DNA of 64,000 bases from Nipponacmea schrenckii (taxonomy: Eukaryota > Mollusca > Gastropoda > Lottiidae): NCBI GenBank assembly GCA_030562195.1, contig CM060199.1, forward strand, positions 22,526,338 through 22,590,337. The letters are read 5' to 3'. A model generated the notes under the pieces. The model was not told the origin of the DNA and did not search any database. It was given only the letters and a program-made list of their open reading frames with translations. Below, piece by piece: positions 24,735-36,100 of this stretch. The position numbers and the translations under genes are program-made. Every line of letters begins with the position of its first letter. Position 1 is the first letter of the stretch.

Positions 24735-25427
24735 TTTTCTCTTGTTGTATCTACATTGGTTTGGGTTTCTCTTGTTACATCTACGTTGGTTTGGTTTTCA
24801 CTTGTTGTATCTACATTGGTTTGGTTTTCTCTTCTTTTATCTACAGTGGTTTGGGTTTCTCTGGTTGCACCTACGTTGGTTTGGGTTTCTCTTCTTGTAT
24901 CTACATTGGTTTGGCTTTCTCTGGTTTTATCTACTTTGGTTTGGTTTTCACTTGTTGCATCTACATTGGTAAGGGTTTCTCTTCTTGTATCTCCATTGGT
25001 TTGGGTTTCTCTGGTTTTATCCTCTTTGGTTTGGATTTCACTTCTTGTATCTTCATTGATTTTCGTTTCTCTTGTTTTATCTACTTTGGTTTGGATTTCA
25101 CTTCTTGTATCTACATTGGTTTGGGTTTCTCTGGTTTTATCTACGTTGGATTGGTTTTCACTTGTTTTATCTACGTTGGTTTGGATTTCTCTTCTGGTAT
25201 CTACATTGGTTTGGGTTTCTCTTGTTGTATCTACTTTGGTTTGGGTTTCTCTTGTTGTATCTACTTTGGTTTGGATTTCACTTCTTGTATCTCCATTGGT
25301 TTGGGTTTCTCTGGTTTTATCTACGTTGGTTTGGGTTTCTCTTCTGGTATCTACATTGGTTTGGCTTTCTCTGGTTTTATCTACTTTGGTTTGGTTTTCT
25401 CTGGTTTTATCTACTTTGGTTTGGCTC
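24735..25427. repeat. 30-bp minisatellite, 23 units, inside the transposon
   Basis: Twenty-three near-identical 30-bp units (core TATCTACATTGGTTTGG then GTTTCTCTT). Because 30 is a multiple of three, frames stay open: three on the plus strand give hydrophobic decapeptides (FSCCIYIGLG), while the minus frame gives a hydrophilic decapeptide ETQTNVDTTR. That minus frame is in phase with the transposase downstream, separated only by a TAA at 24722-24724. It has no in-frame ATG at its upstream end, so translation as such is uncertain. Confidence 0.85.
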
Positions 25428-27749
25428 CATTTTTAAAGGGAAAGAACTCAGATATCATAAGTCACAAAGATGGACATAACCAGTTTTCCAGGATACATTT
25501 GATTTATATAGAAAATTTTGTCTGCCAAAAGTGTTTAAGTGGAGATAACCAGTTTTTGCAGAAATTCTTTTAAAATTGTAATGGACATAACATTTATCAA
25601 GTCGGTATATTTCAGCAACTTATATAGATAGCAGTATGACATTTCTTGGGGATAAAATATACAACAGTGAATGACAAATACTGGACTTAACTCATTTTGA
25701 GAAATTTTGGACTTAACCACTTTTGGCTTTCAGCCCTCGATATACGCCCCCATTTCATTTGAGCGTATAAAAATATGTCAAGAATTGTACCTTCTAACAA
25801 GGCAATAACTCTAAATATTAAATAATTTTCGGTATATTTGATTTTCAATAGGGTTCATCCTTGGGTGATAAACAATTTCAGCAAGTTTCGTCAAAATCAT
25901 TAAAGAATTATACCTTGTAGAGTGCTTACGAGCCAAAAATTGAACGCGTTTAAAAAAATAACTAAATATTTTCGATTTATCTGATTTTCAAAATAAACAA
26001 TTTCAGCAAGTTTCGTCAAAATCAGTAAAGAATTATACCATGTAGAGTGTTTACGAGCCAAAAATTGAACGCGTTAAAAAAAATAACTAAATATTTTCGA
26101 TTTATCTGATTTTCAACAGGGTTCCTCCTTGAATGATAAACAAATACTCAAGCCAAGTTTCATCTAAATCCATTAAGAATTGTTCTTTCCTTATTCATAC
26201 TAAATGGTTCTCGATTTCGCTGATTTGCAATAGAATGCATCCTTGAAGTTCCAGTATAAATCGTTTTCGATGAAAGCACAAAATACATACAGAAGTTAAA
26301 TTTTCAAAATTCGTTATCACTAAAGAATCTGTTTATCATTTCTGACAGCTGTTCCTAGGCGTATGCAACCCTGCTTGGCAAGCTATCTTAGTAATAAAAA
26401 CAATAACTATAGTAGGTGTCAATCTTATTCAAAATTCATTCCAATAACTTTATCCTTTTACGCATCTGAAACAACATATTTCAGTATAGAACTCAACTAT
26501 AAAGAGTAACAATTAACCTTTCAATAAGTTTTAATAACAAATTACATAAAGTAACAACAAGTAAAACAATTACAAGTTACTACATACATTAATAGATAAA
26601 ACATTAAATTTAATGCAATGCTAAAACATTTTTTATATATATCATTGAAGGCCTTGAATTTTTTCTCAAACTTGAAAAGCATCCATAACAAATCAGTGAA
26701 AAACTTCCTGGATGCTTTCAGCAGAGAGGTTGTTTACTTACTATCATCTTCACCATATGAAAGTAGGGTGAACTCTGTCTAATACATGAAATCATTAGGC
26801 ACTTTTCCTTAATCCTAGTAGTCATGAAATGTAGCAATTTGATTCGATTCTACAGAAGCGGATACAGCCAAACAAGAGCCCTAAACACTAGATTTTTTTT
26901 CAGATATTAATATAATTGCCAATCATTCAACCCTAATTGTTGCATTTATAAACTTTATAATGGTGCATTATAAGAACAGTGCATTATGATGTCAAGGAAT
27001 AGGGCAAGGTTCACAATGGCGTAATTATTAAAATAATTATCAAGGATTCAACCCTAAAGCTGAAAACTAGCTGACCTGCTATATATCTATAAGAATATAT
27101 TTCAACATTTTGTTCATTCAAAATATTAACTTAAAAGTTGAAGCTACAAATTGAAATAAAAGTATATTAATGAAAGGAAAGACATATATATAACATGCCT
27201 GTCAAATTAAATTGAGATTGAAATAAATGATAAATTAAATCCCATAAGTGTCCCTCAATAAAGATCAATACATCAATTGTAGAGCAATATAGAAGTAACA
27301 ACATGTTTCTGTTATAATATAAGTATTAAAACAGGTAACATTTTGCTGTGTTGAGTAACAAGTCAAAACATGCTTCATAAGTGTTGCAATTCAGACTATG
27401 CATATAGACCTTCATATTACTCTATTGAAACAAATGATAAAAGTCAAAATATACAGGCCTTTAGTCTGCAGTTAAAAGGGCATTATGTTTTATTGAAAAA
27501 TATTTTACCTCAAATTTATGAAATATAAACACCAGCATCTAGAAATATTAATCTGACTACTATTTATTCTGAAGTTTTAAACTAAAACTAGGTCAATTAA
27601 CAATTATTACTTTCCAATTGTAATCAACCTTTTTAAAACAAATTCATTTTCAAACATAGATATACATTTAAACAGCATATCAGAAGTATTTTGAAGTAGC
27701 CTATAATTTATAACTTTGATAATGAAATTTGTGTATTGTGTCCCTTTAA

Positions 27750-27914
27750 AGTGATACTGTGCTTAAAACAACATTAAATTGTTCTCAAGAATGGTCAATA
27801 AGAGTCTTTATTTTCATCACTGAACTTATAGAATAAAATAATATAATTTCCTGTAAAATCTGGAAAACACTCAAAATTAAAAACATATTTCATTCTAAGA
27901 GACAGTATTCATTT
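27750..27914. mobile_element. Diverged TTAA MITE copy D
   Basis: TTTAAAGTGATACTGTGC on the left and GACAGTATTCATTTAAC on the right are inverted and flanked by TTAA. Internal GTTCTCAAGAATGGTCAATA matches the element at 16714-17028 in reverse. Shorter and older than the other copies. Confidence 0.55.
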
Positions 27915-28524
27915 AACATATCAATATTTGCATTTGAAAGTTTGAAATAAAGAGAATAGTTAACACAATGTATCATCAGATTGTTTTTGAAAGTGGTGTT
28001 AACCAGAAAAGGTCAAAAAAGAAGGTTTGTGATTTCCTCTATTGATTGATTAAATACAAAAAAAAACACAATATGATCTTTTACTATTGAATTGTTGAAT
28101 ACAGCAAGAAATCAATCCATTTGTGTTTTTCGGAAGATGGCACCCACTCCCAATTTAAATGGGACCATATTTCTACATGTTTTTACATAAAAAATGGCTG
28201 TGCATGTGAAAAATGTGGTTGATAAACTGGCTGGTGAAATAAATAATGTTAAAATTATTGACATATTATGCATTAAGTATCACAAAAATATAGGTATGTT
28301 GTAGAAAATCAAGTTCTTCAGAAACAGTTAGTCTAAAACTACAAAATGACCCTCCAACCTTATATGATCATAAAAACAATGACAGAGGTTAACAACAACA
28401 AAGAAGAAAAATGTTCGCTTTACATCACAGACCACTTAAATTTTTTGATCAAATATATATATATTATAGATATATATCAGTAATAAAAAGTAAAGAAAGC
28501 TTGAAACCATTCATTATTATTTTT

Positions 28525-28683
28525 AGAAAGATTTTTGATCTATTAATTTCTGAATGTAGTTTTCAGAGATAAATTTAAAAAACAATTCACAGTAAGAATT
28601 AATTAGAAAGATTCCTTGATCTATTAATTTCTGAATGTAGTTTTCAGAGATAAATTCAATAAAAAAAACAATTCACAGTAAGA
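28525..28683. repeat. Tandem duplication, 2 x about 80 bp
   Basis: Two adjacent copies share AGAAAGATT, TTGATCTATTAATTTCTG and AATTCACAGTAAGAA with few differences. Confidence 0.8.
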
Positions 28684-30155
28684 AATTTCAATTTTCCCAA
28701 AAGGAAAATATATTGCTATCTTTCAGAGAAGTTTTTTTTCATCTTGATGGTGGTAGGTTTACCATTAAGGTTTCTTGATAGGACAGGGATGAGAATCTGA
28801 CAGTTCTATGGAGCATACCTTTTCTTGAAAGTTAATGTAACTGCTGCAACAGGCTATAACAACCTTTTTTAAAATATATTAGTGTATTCTGTCTTCCGAC
28901 ATCTGAGTATTGTTTCCACATTTTGCGTAATTTGATATCCGTTATATATATGAAAAAAATTCTGAAATTTGAGTACTAGGATACCCTTGCTAACCAACAT
29001 TGTACCAATGGATATCGTATAATACAAAGTATGCAGTGCTTTTTGTGAGAATACTTTTCTCATATCACCTTAACACTATACATCAACAGAAACCTATAAA
29101 GCTGATATAATTATATACAATGTTTAATTACTCATTAATAATGAGGCTATGAACTTTTTATTGATTTCATTATATTTTGTAGGCCCTCAAATATTGACAG
29201 ACCAAGCAAAAGATCCAGTAAAATTCTGTTTCATTTATATTATAATCTTTGAAAAGAACATATTTTGGATTAATTAATGAACTCTCAGAAATTTTGCTGC
29301 AGAAAATTTGATGCTAATATAAATAAATCATTATATTATATAGTAATATAAAATATGAATGTATGAAATTTTAGAAGATCGTACCTCAAATACCTAAAGG
29401 TAAAATTGTCGTCTTAAATAATATGTGTACAAAGATTTTATATAAGATCACAATATACAACTGACAAATAAAAATAAATTAAAAATTTCTATATAAATGA
29501 AAAGGTAAAAATCCTTGAATATTTGTCATGCTTTATGAAATATAGGCATATTTACATATTGATTTATTAGAATCTTAATCCATAATTCTTTTAAAGTGAT
29601 AGATTGGCCAGGGGTCAATCACACCTTGGTCTCAGAATTGTCAAGTTAATTGATCATAATAATATGTTTACAGTTGAAAATTGAGCCTATTTAGCCATGT
29701 GTATGCATAATTGCTTAAAAGACAAGTTGATTTGTTTTCCAATATTTAACACTTGGAAAGATTGGTTTAAGATGTCATGATTATACAAATGGCATCAAAA
29801 ACAGAAGATGTCTGGGTGTCAGAGACTTTATCAACAATTCAGATATCTGATACCCTTATGTGATTTTACATATGATTTATATAATATATCATATGCAAGC
29901 CCCAAATAAACCCCTGAAAAAGGCAAATCTGTCTGCTTGTTTGATTAAATACATGTAGACAACCCATTGGTTCAATAGCTTAACAACAGAATAATGTCCT
30001 TGAGAGTCATATTAATAAATCTTATAGAAAATAATACAAAATATTGATATTAGAAAAAGAATTTGAGTAAACAATATTTATTTGTTAAGGAGAGAAACAC
30101 TTAATTAGCTTAATTAAATTCTGCAATATAAAAACTCTACTTTAAACAAGATTCG

Positions 30156-33100
30156 CTATAAATTATTTTTATTTTTTTTGTTTAAAGCTTGTGCTGCCTC
30201 AGTTTGTCTTACCCTCTCTGCTTCACCTGGGATCTGACCTAATTTTCCAGCTCTATAATCCTCTATAGCCTGAAAACATATAAATTGCTTCATATAAAAT
30301 CAAAGAGGGAAAATGCAAGAGGGAGAAAAGTTCATAAGCAGAACAAATAAATAAAAGAACAAACATTTGAAAAGAAAATACGTTCACCAATGAACATTTT
30401 GAAAATTTCAGTTTGATTTGCTTGCCATGGTCATGTTTGAAAGTATTCTTATTTACATTGTACAACAAGAAAAAATACCCCAGAATAAAAATTCGGCATA
30501 CAAATAAAGGGTTTTCTGACAAATTTTTGTTTTTTTTAAGGAATCTTTGGGCCACCAGTCAGCCTGTTACGAGAAAAAATAACTTAGTCAATGTCAACGG
30601 ATATGATACTCTGGTAGAGATAAAAACCCATGAATGGAGTTTTACATCCCACTTGTCTGCACCTTCTGGGCTAATGAAGACAGGCAACACCATAAGGAAA
30701 AGTAGCTGAAGCCTTATCCTTTTTCGAATTTCAACTGTTCAAAAGTGGCTCAGTCTGAAGCACAAAAAGGCCAGGATTGAACTCTGGACCTTTAGGTTAA
30801 CAATGAGGCATGCCATTCCATCCAGAATTGATGCATGACCCTGCCTTATGTTGCATTCTATTGATTCACCAACAAACAGTTTTCATCACAATCTGTAAAA
30901 CTTTATCTACTTATTTGCATAGTTCTTATTGCACATTCAGCCATCCAACAACAACTGTCTATAACTATAATTTACTGGAATTTTGTATTTCTTAAATAAC
31001 TGTAACTTACCTGATCTATCTCTTCCTGAGTATTCATAACAAAAGGCCCATAGTTCACTATTGGTTCATTAATTGGTTTACCAGCAATCAATAAGGCATG
31101 GCAGTCTGAAATTATATATCATTACAAATAATCACCTCATAATATAAGGGATAATGAGTCTTAGAAGTAAACATAAAATTCTAATTCCACTCTAACTTGG
31201 CCAACAACAGTGGACTTACCTGGTGTCAAAACTATACATCAAAATACCTCTATAATTAAATTATTCCACAAAAAATCAAGTAGTTGATTAGAAAATGCTT
31301 AAAGCTTCCATTAAGAAAATTCAAATTATAAAGGGAAGTAACTCTTTCATTGAGTTTTCCTGCCTTCTTGACCTCTACTCCTAAATTGACCTCAACATAG
31401 GGTTACCAGATATGTGTCAAAGCAAACTGGGACATTGATATAAAATTGGTGATAAAAGCGCGCATGTCAAAGTTAGATTTGTCTTATTCTATACTAATAT
31501 AAATGATGTTCTCAAGGTTTGAGGCGTAAGATGCAGGGAAAAAATGTTTTTTAACCTTGAAGATACATTTTTAAGTTAACTGAATTACTGACCTATATCA
31601 TAAGACAAGGAATGTGTGAAATGAAAGTTAATTACACGAATTTGAATCTCAGAGCTGAGATTTTATTGTTTCATTTGTTTTCGGTTTGTCAATTCTTTTT
31701 TTTTTTTTTTTTTTTTTTTCGAAATTTACACACCTCACACAGCCTAGGCTGCGACAGTTGCAGCATTCGCACTACTTCTCCAGACCTTCTGTAGTGGCAA
31801 CGTTTCTATTAAATATAAATTGTAACATTTTTGCAAAACCGGAAGTGCTGCATTGCAATATGTCTCAAAAGTCGGTCAGTGGCTCTAGAAGTCGCAATTT
31901 TTGATCGATTTTCTTCGGGTTTGCATTTTTGAAAACTTGAAACAATTTCCAACAAGATAGCAGTTAAAAAATTTCGAAATTCGAAAATTCATAGCACACA
32001 TTTTGTTGCCGTATTTTGCACAATTTTGCAACTTTGCTATTTTAAGACCGATTGATCTGAAAATTTGGGTGCCTTCAAGTGTCACGAATATGAAAACATT
32101 GGCAGAGTTAAAAATTTTGGTTCATTTCTGGTTTTAACGTAAAAAGGGTTTAAACTTCCGGTTGACCTACTTGTGCTGTAATTGATGTATCGCAACAAAA
32201 TTTATGTCAATCTTAATTAAATGAGAAGGCAAAAAAACGAAGAAGAAAAAATCCGAACCGGAAGTAAAACTTTGACCGCTATCTTGAAATATCACTTTTT
32301 TGTAAAACTCAAAATGGGGCCTCTACGGTAAGAGCGATTTGCGTGATATTTGCATTTTTGGAAAGTTCATTCGATTGCGAAAAACTTATGGGAAGCCGAT
32401 TTTTGAATTTCGATTTTGTTTTTTTGCAACTTCCGGTTGAATTTTTTCAATTTTTAAAAGCTTATTTCTCGTGACCTTGACCTTTGATGACCTTGAACTT
32501 TAGTAGGTCAAAGGTCGTTGACCTTGGCTATCAGTTCATACTTTGACCTTTGACTTCTACTTCCGGTTTTATAGCTGCCCGAAAACAGCTAAATTCTCAA
32601 CTTTGGGCTGCTCTAGAGCGTGACCTAATTAATTTAGAGTGTTAATTTTTTCAGATTCTTAAGTTGTTTTTCGTCCTCTTTCTAATGATATATAACAAAA
32701 GTTTGTAAAATGAAAATTGAAGTAATAGATTTTTGAAAATAACAGTACATTTTGCCATATTAAAGTTTGTTTGAAATGTATGTGTGTATATCTCGTGATC
32801 TATTAGATGTACAAGCTTCAAATTTGTACCGTGAAAATATATTTTGAATATGATTAGATTCACCCCCCAAAAAACGAGATGGGCGTGGCAGATCCGATGA
32901 ATTAAATTTACCAATTAATTAAATTGTTAGGAAAAACGTTTTTAAAAAAGTACCTTGCATCATATATATTATTTGAGTTTTCCAAAAAACAAAGTTTCCT
33001 GTTTGTTGCAATTTGGACTTTGCAAAACTTTTTTGTTTTTGGGCATTTCATACCTTGATTGCACCTTGACTTTACAGTCGTGTACATTTGCTATCAGTTG

Positions 33101-36100
33101 ACAATTTGACATTAGACTCCGACGTCTAGGTTTTATAGCTGCCCGAAAACAGAAAAACTCGCAACTTGGACTGCTCTAGAGCGTGACCTATTAATTTAGC
33201 GGATTATTTTTTTTAGATTCCGAAGGCGCCTTTTGTCCTCTTTCCAGTGATGTACAAAAAAAGTTTTTAAAATGAAAATTTAATTTTTGCTCTTTTGAAA
33301 TTAAAGTTTATTTTGCTTTTTTGAAATGTATTTTGTATATCTCGTGATATATTAGATGTACAAGCTTCAAATTTGAACTGCGAGTATACATTTTTCATGT
33401 GATTAGATTCAAGTCCAAAAAAATGAGATGGGCGTTTCACATCCGGGTAAATTTGCAATTTATCATTTATATGGGTCAGCCAATTTATGTTTGCAGGAAA
33501 TGACGTTTTTCAAACAAATACTTTGCACGCAGATACTTCGTTACTTTGGCCAGTTTATCCTACAAAATCAGATGTTTCGGCCTGTTTGTTGCAATCTTGC
33601 GACGATAGCAAAGTCCCACTCTGTGCCATAATTGGCTCTAGTGTTATTTTAGTTTTAGTAAGATCATAATTCGTGTGAGCTGTTAATTTTACTATAGTAT
33701 TTCCTGATTATCATGCCACCAAATGTCCCTCGAAAAAACAGAAGCACAGGCATCCTTTTTTTTTATATCTGTCAGATTGTGTATGATTTGTTACTTGTAT
33801 GAAATGTGGATTACAATAGATAAATATAAAATTCTTTAAATTTATCTTTCTTTTAAAACTTTTAATAAATATTTTTAAATTTAAATATGTGGTGGAAAAG
33901 AATGGAAAATAAGGACTAATAGTAACTCCATGTCATCCAATCATATGTTATTGACGATAACTTGCCCAATGAAAAACAAAAGTCAAAACGTTAGGATTGT
34001 TTATGCACCAACTGACCTGGGCACTGTGGGTGTCCCTTTTCATCACCAAACACCAAACAAAAATAATTGATGCAAAAAAAACGTTGATAAGACGTGATAA
34101 AACATTTATATACTAGATCAAGAAATTTTCATTTTTACTAAACCGGAACATTTAGGAACAAAATAGTTTCCGAGACGGGACGCCTGATATTGACCTAAAA
34201 ACCGGGACGTCTGGTAACCCTACCTCAACATCATCAGACAATGTACGATATTTAATTCACTGAAGACCGAGAAAAAGCAGTTCTTATGATTTTGAATGAA
34301 TTCTCCAACACTGACAAAATATTCAATGAAAATTAATGATTTGTAATATTTGTTTGTATACACTAGAAGCTGATTGCTGTTACATGCTTGGATGGGAAGT
34401 TCCTTTGTTTATGTTTCAGCGTTGATACCCAGATGCAGCTGACGAGGACGTCTGGGCTTAATATAAAAAGAAGTTGCTTTTCAAAGTATGATTTTACCAG
34501 TACATTTTATGTCTTAACTCTTCAATGCAAATATCATGTAATAATTTTTAAAAATGTAAGCCGTAAATTGGCTATACTGCCATTAAAATAAAAAAGGTAC
34601 CTTTAGTTTCTTCTGCATGTATGTGAAACTCTGTACCTTTATCACTCAGCACTCCAACTTGACCCATGTGTACTGGTGACTTGTTAGAACCTAAAAAACC
34701 TGTGAAAACAACACAAACACAAATAATTAGATCAAACACATCTTTCATCATTTTTATGATATAGGAATATATAAAATTCTGTGATTGATAAAACCATGGA
34801 CAAAATTATTTTAAAAGCCTTAATATAAATCTAAGTCTTATTTAAAAGCATTGATAACTGTGCCTTCCAGAGTGTTTACAAGCTAAAAACAAATGCTTTT
34901 AGAGGAACCAGAGCAAATATAAATTCATGTTAATATTTTGAATAGTGCTAATCCTTGTATGATTATAAACAATTTCAGCATTTCGTTAGAATTTGTCCAG
35001 AATAATTCTCCCAAGAGTGTTTACAAACAATTGTGGACAGACTAATCATTATACACTCTACATAGTGGACAAATAATATCACAAAAACCAAATGTCCAAT
35101 TTGGATATTTTACAGACATATTTCCTGTGGATTCATATATAATAAGCAAATTTACCTGCCCCTCTCCAAACATAACAAAATCCTGTATGAGATGTAGGTA
35201 TATATTGAGTAAAACTACTACCAGGTTGAAGGTGTATATCTAACATTATAATTGGTATTTTAGTTTCAATAACAGCACTCACACCTAAAAAATAGTATAA
35301 TTGTCACCAAAAATTAGTAACTTTTCTGATCCTGGTTAAAAGCAGCAGATATTGGAGTTTTCAGATGAACGTGGCTCCACTGTATAAGAAAAGTACATAT
35401 AATTTACACATAGTTTAGAACAAAAACATATCAAATGGATAGGTTAGCCATTCATTTGACCACTTATACTTTAGTCTCAAAAACAGAAAAATTTTAGAGT
35501 AGGTAATCAGTAATGAGTTCACAGCCTACAGTCAACAAATCCCAAGTGTATTAGAAGTACTGGTATCGCTGTTTGAACAATTAAATGACGACTGATCATA
35601 TCTTGGGACCTTGTGATATATAGACATGAAATGAGGTGTATTTGAATGAATTTTTTATTTTTTTATTTTATGCATTTTTTAGTACTGAATAAGCCCTGTA
35701 TGTAAACAAATATCCTTGCTTGAATACGACCATTTAATTGTGCAGAAATGAAAATAAATGTGATGGAGTGAGCTCCCTTCGCAAAATTATATACTGGTAT
35801 ACATTTAGAATATGTTAATAAACAAATATATAAGTTTAAGTATAGTAAAAAGGTAACCATAAGTAACATAAAATTATTGTCAAGATAAAAATCATCTTCA
35901 CAATTAATATAATATTTGAAACAGGTTTTTTTTTCGTGAAATTCAAAATAGCTTGTTCTTAACAGATATTTATAGCTTCTTCAATTGAAAGTATTTAGAT
36001 AGAAAAATAACAGTATTTAATAAATATTGCAATGTATTGATACATGTATATAAATGTGAGATATTCACTTGAAGCAATATTGCCAAGCTTTATATTGATA

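Larger units (their letters stand above)
22522..25740 (-). mobile_element. DNA transposon, 3.2 kb, 37-bp TIRs, TA target duplication
   Basis: The 37-bp ends (22522-22558 and 25704-25740) are inverted with one mismatch; they begin TCGAGGGCTGAAAGCC. TA flanks both sides (22520-22521, 25741-25742), and removing the element restores the host motif CAATATACGCC found in sister repeats. Near the right end several copies of TGGACWTAACCAGTTTT recur, which may be subterminal transposase-binding repeats. It contains a minus-strand transposase ORF and a minisatellite. I could not assign it to a named superfamily. Confidence 0.9.
21203..26390. mobile_element. Composite dispersed repeat, split by two younger insertions
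   Basis: The outer ends carry inverted AAGATAGCTTGCCAAGCA (left, about 21199-21216) and TGCTTGGCAAGCTATCTTA (right, about 26365-26385). Between them are many imperfect copies of a module with GAGTGTTTACGAGCC, TTGAACGCGTTT, CAAGGGCAATAACTCA and AGGGTTCATCCTTG. The same module recurs at about 34850-35060, 36808-37463 and 63405-63790. The unit is interrupted by a TTAA MITE (21596-22061) and by a DNA transposon (22522-25740). No coding capacity of its own is visible. Confidence 0.65.
26391..30155. other. AT-rich stretch 3' of pirin
   Basis: About 3.8 kb without recognised exons. It contains a diverged TTAA MITE copy and a tandem duplication near 28.5-28.7 kb. TTTATT at 30077-30082 is a minus-strand AATAAA that could end the pirin mRNA. 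Confidence 0.45.

Noticed and set aside
24715..25573. Three overlapping plus-strand ORFs (85-280 codons) of hydrophobic decapeptide repeats that look like a membrane protein
   Set aside because: They are frames of the 30-bp minisatellite; all stay open only because 30 is divisible by three, and the transposase lies on the other strand.
33428..33669. Two overlapping ORFs inside the hAT-like element as a possible accessory protein
   Set aside because: Short, overlapping in different frames, no motif, and they fall within repeated non-coding sequence.
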